From Diadema setosum (Eukaryota; Echinodermata; Echinoidea; Diadematoida; Diadematidae): 64,000 nucleotides of DNA. How positions within the stretch are numbered: the first letter of the stretch is position 1; each line of letters opens with the position of its first letter. Made by a program: the position numbers and the translations under genes. The notes under the pieces were generated by a model. That model made no database searches and was not told the DNA's origin. It saw nothing but the letters and a program-made list of their open reading frames with translations. The stretch spans positions 5,858,501 through 5,922,500 of the forward strand of contig NC_092702.1 of the NCBI RefSeq assembly GCF_964275005.1, in the 5' to 3' direction. This document shows, in pieces, positions 53,190 through 64,000 of this stretch.

Positions 53190-53815
53190 GTCTATCTTTA
53201 GGAATTACGCATCACCACAGATCCCTCATGTTAACTGGTTAACTCAGGAGCGAGGCGAGGAGAGCCGTAAAATAATAATAATAATACTCAGATAATAATA
53301 CTAGTTAACATAACAATAACTTTACACCAAAGCAAAAAGACTAAAAATACATATCATTCATACCGGTAAAAACCATAACGTAAACACGGTATAAAGAAGA
53401 AGCATTGTAATTTATATTTGTAGTTTCTATACAAACAAAGCAAGATTCCAAGAAGACATGAAAGTCTGTCTTCAAAAGTCAAAAAATGATTAAAAAAAAC
53501 CCTCCTCAGGACAGACGAATTACTATACATACACTACAGCCTACGCCACTGGGGTTACAGGCACGGGCTCGACTCACTGCTGCTGTTGCAACAACGATGT
53601 CCACTCACCACTGCACTGCTACCACAGCACACAGCGCACGTTGCACTGCAACTCACGGAACGGCAACACCTCTACACAAAAATCAATATCTGGGACTGCG
53701 TTATGCAGTGACGTTTAATCTTGACACGAATCTGAGAAAAATGCACTTAGGTTATTTAACATCCAACAATCAAAGACGTTCATATGGATGAAATACAGAC
53801 GCAAGATATACTTAC

Positions 53816-54180
53816 AATTTATGAAGTGTTCTTTGAATATTTAGTGACAATAGCCTCGGAAAGCGAGAGAGGAGTTGAGCCATAACAGAGAAATATTATT
53901 GACAATTCCGGTTTGTGTTTCTCATTTCGAATAGAGCGCCGGTCTTACAATCTCTGTGATTGGTCAATTATGATGACCAGCTGACAGCCTTTCATAACGA
54001 AGGCTCCTATTGAAGCCTTGACATTGCATAACGCTAGCGCTGTAGCAGACGCTAAATTGTAGCATTCTTGGCTCGGCTAGTAGTTATCTGCCAGTACAGT
54101 GCTTTAATACTGTAAGAAAACAAAAAAGAGGAGCGAACATTCTTCAGCGTAAACAGTCACCATACTCACAGCTTCAGATA
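53816..54180. promoter_or_regulatory. Putative divergent promoter between SDR and haspin side
   Basis: Immediately upstream of the SDR start there is an inverted CCAAT box (ATTGG, 53959-53963) and an ETS-type core (CCGGAA on the minus strand, about 53907-53912). On the minus strand the sequence 53816-53883 looks like a first exon: ATG at 53883, 22 Leu/Arg/Ser-rich codons, then a GTAAGT donor. This could be the leader exon of haspin (then carrying an upstream ORF) or the first exon of a separate gene with a mitochondrial-type presequence. No downstream partner exon was proven. Confidence 0.35.
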
Positions 54181-54345
54181 ATGGCAAATGCTCTCATTCA
54201 AGGTGCTAGCAGAGGCATAGGACTGCAATTTTGTAAGCATTTGTTGGACACTCGTTCATCTCTCAAAATAATTGCTACATGTAGACGTCCAGAGGAAGCG
54301 ACAGAGCTGCAACAACTGAGGAAGGAGAACCCACAAAATTTAGAG
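54181..54345 (+). CDS. SDR exon 1 (start codon, NAD(P) glycine loop)
   Basis: 55 codons, phase 0 end, donor GTATGC. The start ATGGCAAAT is the first ATG giving the Rossmann strand; the glycine loop sits only seven residues in, as is normal for a leaderless [14 protein letters not shown] (33-43) has basic residues after strand 2, which suggests NADPH rather than NADH use (inference). Confidence 0.94.
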
Positions 54346-56698
54346 GTATGCCTAGGGCCTATGTTCACTCTGCTCGTCGAGGTCACATGTAGTATGTCAT
54401 AGCCGTTTCTAGCAGTCACGATGTGCTTTTAGATTTAAGTTATGGAGACCAAGCAAATTTAACAATTAGATCTAGTTATTGTTTTTAACCCTGCCCTGTT
54501 GTGTCATTCTAGCGCAGCACCGTCGTGAAGCTGTCGGTAGTACGTATTTGCCTTCTTTTATCATGGCATGCATCTCAAGTCAACCTCTCCCTGCTGAGCT
54601 GGTTCACAAAGTTGTATGATGAGTAGAACTGCATAAGTTGTTGCAGTGAAGTCATTGACTAATAGTGGGTGTGACGAGGTAAGATAGCTGTGCATGCTAT
54701 TAAAAATTAGACGTGTGATATCATCAAAACTGTACATGTGTGATTAAAAGTGGGGGAATTGTGGAATCACGCTTTTCGCAGTATTCTGGACCCAACAAAT
54801 CCTGGGCAAGCTGTGTTGTCCATGCACATGCCATGCTAGCTGAGTCTGAGTGGATGTGCCATTGCTGCATATAGCTTGGGGCGAGATGTCCAGATCTAGG
54901 CCTTATATCATAGTATACTGTATACGCCGAATATTTCGCGAGGTTTTTATTTTCGCGAATTTCACGAGCCGGGTACTATTCCCGAAATTAAAGACACGCG
55001 AAAATATCAACTCTATTCTCGATGTGAATTTGACGTACGCGTATACATTTCTTCGTTCAGTACAGGACTCCACGGTCGCGAATTTAACCACTCGCAAAAT
55101 CGTCGGCAATTCCCAATTCGCGAAAATTTACACTCGCGAAATATATGGCGTATACAGTATATGGCTTATGGAAAGAACTATAATTAAAATACAGGTGAAT
55201 CGTACTCTGGAAAGTCTGCAAGTACTATCTTGAGATGTGATGATCAATCGTGTCTGCTGAAGGGAACTTGAATGATGAAGAGTGGTAACTGTTTGTTTGA
55301 GCAGTCTACCATAGTGTAATAATTCTATGATACAGTAGCAATAATTGAGCTTGTAAACCATGAATGGTGTTCGTGGTACTGCATCAGCATACTTCCGTCA
55401 AATATATACAGATGTACAGATATTCCGTCAAGATTAAGATTTGGGCAATTAAGGATCTGATTACAACTGAAGTCAATAAAAGGCAAAATCATGTTACGTG
55501 TTGGCTCCATTCTTGTTGTATATCTGACCCCCACGCCAGGGTCATTTTGGAAGGACCGATGAGCTCTTTGGAAAATGTACATGGGTGTAATATGACGTCT
55601 GGGCATTTTTTCATGAACATAATTAATCATTCCATTATATAATTGTGCTTGCATGCATGTCACCTCAAGCCAGGAAAGCCTTTCTTGTTGAGATGGATCT
55701 GACCTATAACCAACACATCCACTGGTTACAGTGCTCTGGGGCTAGATCTGACCCAAGGCTGAAATTTTTCAGCTATGGCACTTGTGACCATGGATGGGAC
55801 GTACTACTACAGTATGCCTACTACATGTACTGTGTTTCTCAGAATGTGGGCACTGACTTTTATCACAACAATTCCTCATCCACATTCAAGGATATATGTA
55901 TATATATATATTTTTTTTTTTTATTATTTTTTTTTTTTGACTAAGGAAACAAATGTCTGGTCATATATTTTTTTTTTTGTTATGTGTGAGAATCTTTCCT
56001 ATTGAGTTTAACTGACATTTAAATGTTCCAATTACAATATAGATCATATTCTCTGTTCACACCAGTGCAATACACACTTAGTTCAACATCACATGGTATG
56101 CGTTAAAAAAAGTGCATTTACCCACCAGCAGTATCCTTTCACACTTAAAACCCTTTTGACCTCAACTTGTTATGAATCACATATTTGACTGTTTTGTTGC
56201 TGTTTTGCAGATTCTCCAATTGGATGTGGCAAATGAGGATCAGATAAAAGACGTGTCCTCTGCTGTCAAACAGCTTCTCCATGGCAACCCTGCATCAACG
56301 GGAGGACTGGACCTTCTCATCAACTGTGCCGGTATACTGCACCCATCTGGGAGAGGGGAGACAAGTCTAAAAGCTGTCTCACAAGAGGTATCTTTTGTTT
56401 GTTTTCTTTCTTTGTTTTTGTTTTGTTTTGTTTTTGCAGCAGCAGGTCAAGGGGGGGCTGATGATGTCACAGTTGTTGATGTATGAGAATACATGGGAAA
56501 ACAACAACAACAAACAACAACAATCCCACCACTACCACCACCACTATCAAGCAATATATCTTTCTACCAATTAATTGATCTATCAGTATGTACATCTATT
56601 TATCCATCTATCTTTCTACCAGTTGCTAGCTTTTGACCTATGTACATGTACCTGCCTGTCAATATTACTTATCAATCCATTTCAATCTTTACTAAATA

Positions 56699-56759
<61 letters not shown>

Positions 56760-56840
56760 ATCTATCTATCTGTCTATCTATCTATCTATCCATCTACATG
56801 TATCTGTCTATCTATCTATCTATCCATCTACATGTATCTT

Positions 56841-56912
<72 letters not shown>

Positions 56913-56920
56913 TCTACATG

Positions 56921-56974
<54 letters not shown>

Positions 56975-58762
56975 CATGTATCTTTCTATCTATCTATCTG
57001 TCTGTCTATCTATCTGTGTGTCAGTTTGTCTATCTATCCAACTGTGTATGTGTCTTTTTAGGGATTGTGTATCTATTGTATTAATGCTTCAGATGTAAAA
57101 CTAATGGACATTATTTCAAAAAGATTGTATCATTATGAGAATAATATATCTGTCATCCTTTGCTTCTGCTCAGGCAGTGCAAATTAGATATACTTTTGTT
57201 TAAAAGTTTTTAATAATCTTGTTTGTTTTGGTTTTTGTTTGTGGTAAACTGTGTGCGAAGGACCGCAAGATGTTTATTATGGAATCTAGTGTCAGAAAGT
57301 TTTAAATTTGTTTGTTATAAGCTGAAGTAATTCTTAAGATGGGAGGTATCAGAGTGGTCACGCTGCAATGAAACATAAATGTTTTTGTTTATTGCTATCG
57401 TTGTTGTTTTTAAAGTTGTGGTAATAAGTTTTGAGGCGGTTAGTAGGCCCTACTGTTTGCATGTATATGTGATCTTCTCTTGTACATCAGGCCCTGATGT
57501 CAACCTTTGCTACAAATACCATTGGTCCTCTTCTGATGGCGAAGCACTTTGGGGAGTTCCTCACCAAAGGAGGAGGCGAGTTTGGAAAGGCGGCGGCCGA
57601 TGGTGGAAAACCTCACTCTGCGGTTCTTGTGAACATGTCGGCCAGAGTGGGTTCAATTACTGACAACAGTGAGTTAATTATTATCATTTTTGTCGTTGTT
57701 GTTGTTGTCATGATGATTTTAGAGGAAACAAGGTAGCAACATTAGAGGAGATGACATTACATATTTGCTTAAAAGCAAAAGACAATTCTGAATGGGAATT
57801 TTTCTGCAAGAGTTACAACTCTGACATTACACACTGTTATTGTCTTGTCTGGTGTTTTTCCTGAAGATCATTGCATGAGATTTGAAACAGTCCTAGCAGA
57901 AAAATACAAAACTTTCCCAAAATGACATACACTCCCTAGCTTTGACTGAGGTCCATCGGCAGACATGTACAATTTATGATATTTATGGTTTTATAAATGC
58001 AAAGTATGCATTTGTTCAATTTTGTTTCCTTACAGGGAGAGGATAAAAGATTAGATCAAGGAAAAGATGTGGCACAATCAAACTTATATGCATACACATT
58101 TGTAAATATCACAACCAACATGTGTTACAATTTGTGATTTTGCACAATTCTGTCTGCCATGGCCTTTCACTTTACATATTCTTGGTACAAACTGTATATG
58201 CTTCAGTTCCAGTTGATATGATATATAGTGATATATAAAAGTATGAGAATTCTACAAGGTCCAGATTTCAAAGGACTTAAGTCTTGTATGTAATATGTGA
58301 TGGACATATGTTTTATAGTTGCGCTAGATGTACATGATTATGAGTGTGTAATTTCCATAGTCATGGTATTTAAGTGAGTTTTATTTTGTTTGAACATGAC
58401 ATTATTTTTTGCACAAATACTCAATATGATAATATAGTCTTCACACCCCTTTGCATTTCTCTTCCACACATTAAGAGCTTGGCGGATGGTACAGCTATCG
58501 CATGTCAAAGAGCGCCCTCAACAGTGCCACCAAGAACCTGAGCGTGGAGTTCTCGCGGGGACGGAAGAAGGTGATCTGCATCAGCCTGCATCCAGGAACG
58601 GTGGACACAGAACTCTCCCGGCCTTACCACAGGAATGTTCCGGAGGGGAAGCTCTTCAGTGCAGAGTACTCCGTGAAGAAGATGATGGAGGTGGTGGAGA
58701 ATGTGTCGGTAGAAGATTCTGGAAAGTTCTTTGATTTTGCTGGATTGGAAATTCCATTCTGA
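54181..58762 (+). CDS. C-factor/Sniffer-type short-chain dehydrogenase/reductase, complete, 4 exons
   Basis: Exons 54181-54345, 56211-56387, 57491-57668 and 58476-58762 join to 807 bp (268 residues plus TGA). This is a single-domain classical SDR with a Rossmann fold. Visible motifs are the dinucleotide loop QGASRGIG (residues 7-14), LDVANED (59-65, adenine-ring pocket), NCAG (93-96), NMSARVGSI with Ser164 as the likely catalytic serine, and YRMSK with Tyr181 and Lys185. [12 protein letters not shown] is the usual post-catalytic loop, and the protein ends [10 protein letters not shown]. The [14 protein letters not shown] block and the Gln in the glycine loop are typical of the CsgA/C-factor and Sniffer carbonyl reductase group. 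No signal peptide or membrane segment is seen, so it is probably a cytosolic NAD(P)H-dependent carbonyl reductase; substrate unknown. It is divergent from haspin. Confidence 0.94.
54918..55157. repeat. 240-bp CTGTATACGCC MITE, relative of family B
   Basis: The terminal inverted repeats are CTGTATACGCCGAATATTTC and GCGAAATATATGGCGTATACAG, with TA on both sides. The interior is again rich in TTCGCGAA words but does not align end to end with family B. It lies in SDR intron 1. Confidence 0.8.
56211..56387 (+). CDS. SDR exon 2
   Basis: 59 codons, phase 0 at both ends. Acceptor TGCTGTTTTGCAG, donor GTATCT. It encodes [20 protein letters not shown] and then [15 protein letters not shown], that is, the adenine-pocket Asp and the NAG-type motif (here N-C-A-G). 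Confidence 0.94.
56697..57040. repeat. 340-bp (TCTA)n array in SDR intron 2
   Basis: TCTA units with CTGT and CCAT variants, broken four times by the same CTACATGTATCT segment (TACATGTA near 56795, 56828, 56915 and 56973). The three frames give fake SIYL-repeat ORFs. Confidence 0.95.
57491..57668 (+). CDS. SDR exon 3 (catalytic serine)
   Basis: 59 codons plus one base. The acceptor is CTCTTGTACATCAG and the donor GTGAGT. It encodes the [12 protein letters not shown] helix (Asn124, the SDR structural Asn, is in NTIG), a Gly/Ala-rich loop ([12 protein letters not shown]) and [15 protein letters not shown]. Confidence 0.93.
58476..58762 (+). CDS. SDR exon 4 (Tyr-x3-Lys and C-terminus)
   Basis: 287 bp. 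The acceptor CACATTAAG was chosen because it restores the conserved [14 protein letters not shown] junction. It encodes the active site, the [20 protein letters not shown] strand and the substrate lid ([20 protein letters not shown]), ending at TGA. It is GC-rich compared with the flanking introns. Confidence 0.94.
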
Positions 58763-58833
58763 GCTGAATTTTCATGTGCCCAATCAGCTGAATCTTTGGG
58801 GCACCAAGTTTCATGAATATATATTCATATTAA

Positions 58834-58839
58834 AATAAA
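58834..58839 (+). terminator. Polyadenylation signal AATAAA for the SDR gene
   Basis: A canonical AATAAA lies 72 bp after the TGA at 58762, in an AT-rich 3' UTR. It fits cleavage around 58855-58870. Confidence 0.55.
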
Positions 58840-58869
58840 AGAATGAAACAGAACATACAGGCAGTAGAT

Positions 58870-59986
58870 GTGCTAGTCATAGAATACAGAGCAATAGAGA
58901 CTTTTCGATGTGAAAGTCTGCATAGTGAACTGTGATGGGATGAAATCATGTGAAGAAACTGTCCATATTCCAGGTTCCCTCGCATGTTTGGTATCAGAAT
59001 CGAGAATGCTTCCATGAAGGATTTGATGGTCTCCTTGTTTCTAGGATGATGACATATCATCGGATTTGAAATCAGGCCAACTAGGGGGTGAAGCCATGAA
59101 GTCGTGAAGTCTAAAAATTAAAACATTTTCCAACTGGGTGGACGTACAAGTAACATTTGGCACCGCTGGAGAATGAGAATGACGTCCTTGCCCATACAAC
59201 AAAAAAGTCCCTAATTTTGCATACAGCCACCCACAGTTAACTATTCATTGAGAAGGTTCATTTCAAGTATTGCTCTTTTTTTTTTTCTTCATCTGAGTGT
59301 AATGTATTAAACTAAATGATTCGTCAGTAGTGACCGAAGTAATAGTGCCTATCCTCTGCCTGTGGTCATGCTGGAGATCATTACTATAAGATGAGCAATG
59401 GACATTGGAGAGTACATGGGGCAGATTATGCCCACACTCGTATCATTGGTGACCTGCTTCATATACAGAAGAAAGCATGCCCTGTGTCTGCTTCTGCGTG
59501 CAAATTGCAATAAGGTCGATAATGCATGATAGAAGTCTCGCCCTGATGATATGATATTTCTTTCACTTACTTCAGTTGTTTTTGACAGTGAAAGTGTGCT
59601 GGATGGGACCTTAAGTAGGGAGAATTATATTTGATATGGTCAGCCTTTTTCTTGTCATAGACATTAACTCTACATTTTATGTGATACTTGTAAATGTAAG
59701 TAACAGGGTAATGATTGTAGTTTCAGAATTCAGACCTTTACTTTGTCTTATCATGTATGTATTACACTAATTCAACATACTTTGGCTGGGATGAAATGAC
59801 TTTATCTGTTCAAAGGAGATAACTTATTGAGCAAAAATGTATGTTGTTGAAGGACAATTTCTATTTGACATCGGGGTATAGGGGTATATACTTGTACATG
59901 TTGTACTTGTGCAGTAGAAGAGAGCTGAAACACTGGCCCAAGTACGTATCTTGTTGAGGCTATCAAAGTTGTGTGTGAATATGCTG
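58870..59986. other. No gene seen downstream of the SDR
   Basis: AT-rich, with short random open frames and no splice-bounded exon. Confidence 0.55.
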
Positions 59987-60078
59987 TTAACCCATTGAGG
60001 AGTCGTCCTGAGTATACTCGGGCAGGTGTCTATGGGAAATGCGTATTGTAGCAAAATCAGCCCACCTCAACAGGTTTA
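59987..60078. repeat. 93-bp TTAA MITE (family A), copy 8
   Basis: The left end is TTAACCCATTGAGGA, the internal region GAGTATACTCGGGCAGGTGT, and the right end CACCTCAACAGGTTTA. It is slightly degraded. Confidence 0.8.
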
Positions 60079-60432
60079 CAGTATTGATTTCATGAGGATT
60101 TATCATACGACAGGTATTAGTGAAATGAGAATTTGAATATTCAGAATATTTTGTTTAAGAGGCTTCTGAATATTCAGTATTAATAACCCTCTAGTGTTGG
60201 TATTCATGGGAGTACGGATTCATTCGCTGCCCACTGGGGTACATTAAAAACCCACAAATAGCACCAGTCAGTGAATATGTGCATCAAAGCTTATGCTCAT
60301 TGGTATACAAAGGTCAACTCCAGTTGAGATCGTGAGCATTCACATAGAGATCAGTAAAAAAGCTGCTCACAATTTGTTTCGGGTATTCTTCAATTTTATC
60401 TGAGCTGGGTCAGCCCACCCACTTCATGGTAT

Positions 60433-60475
60433 CCCCCCCCCCCCCCCCCCCCCCCCGGGGGGGGGGGGGGGGGGG
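60433..60475. repeat. C24G19 homopolymer palindrome
   Basis: 24 C followed directly by 19 G, with no spacer. Confidence 0.9.
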
Positions 60476-61226
60476 CATTGCTTTTATTAGACCTATTCAA
60501 GAAGCACTTCATGACTGTTTTGGTCAACACTGACATGTACAGTTTGACATTTAGCAATTGGAACTGTCCAGTACGTCCCCACCCCCCCCCCCCCAAAAAA
60601 AAGAAGAAATTCCATGAAAAGAAAAGATGCCAATTATATGTAAAAAAAGAGAAATAAATCCAAGAGAGGTTATACAACTGACCAATGTCCATGTTTAATT
60701 TAAATGAGTATCAGGTCCCTTGTCCATTGTTTTATATAAAATGGACCTTCTACATGTTTCATCTTCAAAGAATTATCATATCCTGCAGATAGTAATCAGT
60801 TATGAAACAAATCTTACTAGTGATAGTAGGTTACGATTCATCCAAAACATCTACGTGTAGAAATGTGATGGGATGGATGAACAATTGATGTATACTACTA
60901 ATCAACTACATGTATGTGTATTCCAAACATATGGTAATTCTCTACTTTGCATTCTTGTGAGCCAGTCACTGTTAATACAATGTGAGAATATTCTTATATG
61001 TATCTACCTCACAATCCATCAAGGCAAAGTATTGCTTATTGTATTAGAACCAAGAGAACACATAAAAAGAAAGTAATGGAACAGATATTTTTCTGCAATT
61101 TAATATAAGGAGTATCTTATATATTATATACACACATCTTGTATATATGTGTGATATACAGTAGTGGTACGTACTTTATTTTTGAAAGATTGGTTGATAG
61201 CTATTTTGTCATGATAGTGGTATTTA

Positions 61227-61390
61227 CAGTGGCAGATCCAGAGGGGGGCGCACCACGCACACGCCCCCTCTTTATTTTTGGTTAAAACAAAAGAAATAAA
61301 ATGAAAAAATGGGGGGGGGGGGGATGTGTGCACCCCCCTTTAATTTTACAAAGGCGCCTCCCCTTTGCGGGATTCCTGGATCCGCCACTG
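61227..61390. mobile_element. 164-bp hAT-like MITE, CAGTGGCRGATCCAG ends
   Basis: The terminal inverted repeats are CAGTGGCAGATCCAG and CTGGATCCGCCACTG. The flanks carry a perfect 5-bp direct repeat, ATTTA (61222-61226 and 61391-61395), as expected for a target duplication. The interior holds a poly-G run. These tips are common among hAT-type MITEs; the 5-bp duplication would fit the hAT5 subgroup (family knowledge). Confidence 0.75.
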
Positions 61391-61692
61391 ATTTATGTAT
61401 TCTCTCCAAAGGCTGGTTTACCAGTAGCCATCAATTGACTCCCAGTATCAGCCATACTTATTCTGTGCAAATTCATCACGCTTCCTTTACAAAACAATTT
61501 ATAATGTAAGGGTGTTTTTTTGTTGTTGTTATGAATGTGTTGCCATGGTGATGTTTCTTCCATTTCCAATGTCAAAATCATGTATGTCCTAATGAAATGC
61601 AGGGTATCGACTACCAACAAAGTGTCTTGTAATGGAATGTGTGTGGTATTTGTCTTTTCTACATTGTACTAGTACCTCTTCCTGAATCAATA

Positions 61693-62010
61693 TTAAAGGT
61701 GAAGGAAATCCAAATACTAAGTATTGTTAACTGGATTGAGTGAATGCAGCAACATCGTTAGAACACGTCAGTGAAGTCTGAGGAAAATCGGACAATTCAT
61801 CAAAAGTTATGAAGTTTTAGAGTTTCAGTGCAGAAACTGCTTGATGAGAAGACTACTAGTATGTAATGTCATGTATGAAAAACAATACTAAGAAAATAAA
61901 GAGAATTCCACAAAATGTAATTTTTAATGAAAAGCACACATTCCCTCGACTTATTACTGTCATAATGGTCAAGGATTAATATGTCATTCCACCTGCCTTC
62001 TAAAAAAAGG
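61693..62010. repeat. TTAA hairpin element (family D), copy 3, half only
   Basis: The left arm is recognisable (TTAAAGGTGAAGG, GAATGCAGCAACATCGTTAG, GGAAAATCGGACAATTCATC) and ends near the middle at about 62010. The right arm is missing. Confidence 0.7.
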
Positions 62011-62339
62011 TGTACAGATGTGGAACACAATGGAATAAAAGACACACATTACACTTTCATTTTTTTTTTCTTTCTGTTCAAGCTTGTAAGCCAGCTTTCC
62101 AGTCAGTTCTACATTTATTAATAGAGCTATAAAATACCATCTATAGAAAGAAAACTTTATGTACATACTTTACAAAATACTTATTTCACTTTGAACTAGG
62201 GTTGACATGTACAAAGGAAAGTACAAATGCCACCGACCAATTGCATTCTTGTATCAAAAGGGGCTCAAGAAAGGGGGCAATACTGAGTGAGAATATGCAT
62301 GACTAATGAATATTCATGATGCAGAGAAAAGAGAGAGTG

Positions 62340-62905
62340 TTAAAGGGAACGTAAACCCCAAGAACAATGTGGATTGAGTGAAAGCAGTAACATTAGCAGA
62401 ACACATCAGTGAAAGTTTGAGGAAAATCGGGCAATCGATGCAAAAGTTATGAACTTTTAAAGTTTTGGAGTTGGAACTGCTGGGTAAGGAGACTACTACA
62501 GGTTATGACGTATGAGTGGACTACAATGTAAAGAAAATATAAAGGGAAATCAGTAAAAATTCATTTTTCATGAAAATTATACATTCCATCAACTTGATGC
62601 TGACATATGTGAGGGGTAGCACTTATTCCCCCTGCTTTCTGAAAGTGGTTAGTCAAGAGCTCTTTCATTTTGGTAGAAAAAGGAATTTTTGTGAAATTCC
62701 TTTTATATTTTCTTTATATTGTTGTCCACTAATACGTCATAACCTCTAGTGGTCTCCTCATCCAGCGGTCCCAACACCAAAACGTTAAAAATTCATAACT
62801 TTTGCATCAATAGTCCGATTTTTCTCAAATTTTCACTGATGTGTTCTACTAATGCTAATGCTTTTACTCAATCCACATTGCTCTTTGGGTTTGCCTTCCC
62901 TTTAA
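62340..62905. repeat. 566-bp TTAA hairpin element (family D), copy 4, different tips
   Basis: The interior matches family D (GTAACATTAGCAGAACACAT, GAGGAAAATCGGGCAATCGA), but the terminal about 40 bp differ: TTAAAGGGAACGTAAACCCC and GGGTTTGCCTTCCCTTTAA. It may be a subfamily with its own transposase-binding tips. Confidence 0.82.
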
Positions 62906-64000
62906 GGTTGCCATTCCAATACTGTAATATTCCACTGACACTAAAAATATTCCCTCTATGATCTCAAACATGATGTACGATGCAAACCGAGAGGTTTCAT
63001 TCTTAACACGCAATAATGAACTAAACTGCATAAAATGATGTCTACAGAAGTGTTGCTTACAGTCGTGAATTTGAGATCGGAGGAACTGAGCACATCTCTT
63101 CATCATATAATTTGCCAGTCCTGTGACATGATGGGGGGAAAAAAACCTTGAAAGAGCAAATATTTAAAATTCGTTCACACTGAGGTGTCTTGTGGTAAAC
63201 ACCAGATACAATCAATGTCAGTGATTGTGTAGCAGAAACAGGGCTGATTGACACTGCTAAGCAACATTTTAAAAATCTTATCCTCATGTTTATATGCAAC
63301 TTGAAATGCTGCATAAACTGCGACATTTATGTACAATTGAGAGGTTGACACACAAGAAATAATACATACACACTACGATGCAAGAGACAATACGAAATTG
63401 CACAACAACGTTCATACTACCCACACACAGATAAATGTATTCCATCTCCTTTTGAAGCTCACATATGAAAGGAGAGAATATGCATGGGAGGAGCTTGCCC
63501 TTTGACCCATCACATCCCACAGACCACTTTACTGTGGTTTGCAGCTGTACTGTTTAACGTAATCTTTTTTTTTCTTTTTTTTTTTTACCACATACTAATA
63601 GTCTTTCATATGGTGGATTAAAAAAAATGTTCTAACTTTTGAGTGCTTTCATATACAATTTGATGCTTTGGTTGCAGATTTTTCAAAAGCCTCTTAATTG
63701 CTAAATTTAAATTTGAATCTTGAATTGGTAAAATGTTTTCATAGAAGATGAAAGTCCCAGTTCTTTCTCAACCTGGCAATTATTTAAATTTCTTTCTGAT
63801 TTTGTGCTGATTTCATGAATGAAACTATTTCCATACCTTTCTCTATCAAATAAAATGATACACAGTGAAATTCAGAGCGGCCGATGTACTGCAGAGAAGA
63901 TGATAATTTCTACAGCGAAAGTACCCAAAAACGTAATGAATTAAGAAAGCAATGGAAAAAAACTTCAACAACATACAAACAACAGATCAGTGAAATTTAA
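62906..64000. other. No gene seen at the right edge
   Basis: AT-rich; the minus frames at 63057-63520 are open for 75-90 codons but have no recognisable composition or splice borders. A T-run lies at about 63565-63588. Confidence 0.5.

Noticed and set aside
56575..57098. SIYL-repeat ORFs of up to 169 codons inside the SDR gene
   Set aside because: Artefact of (TCTA)n in an intron; open in all three frames, none joins the SDR frame.

Overview
This is a 64-kb piece of AT-rich nuclear DNA from an animal. Genes are split by introns of hundreds of bases to a few kilobases with GT..AG borders. Most of the window is non-coding and filled with short inverted-repeat transposons, decayed LINE ends and simple repeats. 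The gene content and the repeat style (TA- and TTAA-flanked hairpin MITEs, GCGC-stem LINE tails, frequent TACATGTA words) suggest a marine invertebrate deuterostome, most likely an echinoderm such as a sea urchin. That assignment is inference; no species-specific marker was checked.

Layout. 1-26 kb: no convincing protein gene. It holds MITE copies, an exact 130-bp tandem duplication, two LINE 3' ends (14.4-15.4 kb minus, 16.4-17.2 kb plus), a large foldback element, a 171-bp (TA)n tract, a TTAA-flanked hairpin element and a 600-bp pyrimidine minisatellite. 25.9-26.7 kb: the 5' end (two coding exons and a CRE-containing promoter) of an unrecognised minus-strand gene. 27-39 kb: mostly non-coding, with a telomere-like tract, (CA)n, hairpin MITEs and a THAP-type DNA transposon remnant. 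39.5-50.1 kb: a complete minus-strand haspin kinase gene in ten coding exons; the splices give one uninterrupted 765-residue frame. 50.2-53.8 kb: repeat-rich upstream DNA. 53.8-54.2 kb: a likely divergent promoter. 54.2-58.8 kb: a complete plus-strand four-exon short-chain dehydrogenase/reductase gene of the C-factor/Sniffer type (268 residues). 58.8-64 kb: no gene recognised, but more MITEs.

The two complete genes are head to head and do unrelated jobs. Haspin phosphorylates histone H3 Thr3 in mitosis. The SDR is a cytosolic NAD(P)H-dependent reductase of unknown substrate. Their closeness may reflect a shared promoter rather than a shared pathway.

The most notable observations are the intron-rich haspin gene (the mammalian gene is intronless) with Pds5-binding-like and SUMO-binding-like motifs; a related empty site inside the window showing TA-targeted insertion of a 207-bp MITE; an eight-copy 93-bp nested-palindrome MITE; several hairpin families sharing TTAAAGG ends, two of which abut on one shared TTAA; and a perfect C24G19 palindrome. 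I found no new multi-gene system.
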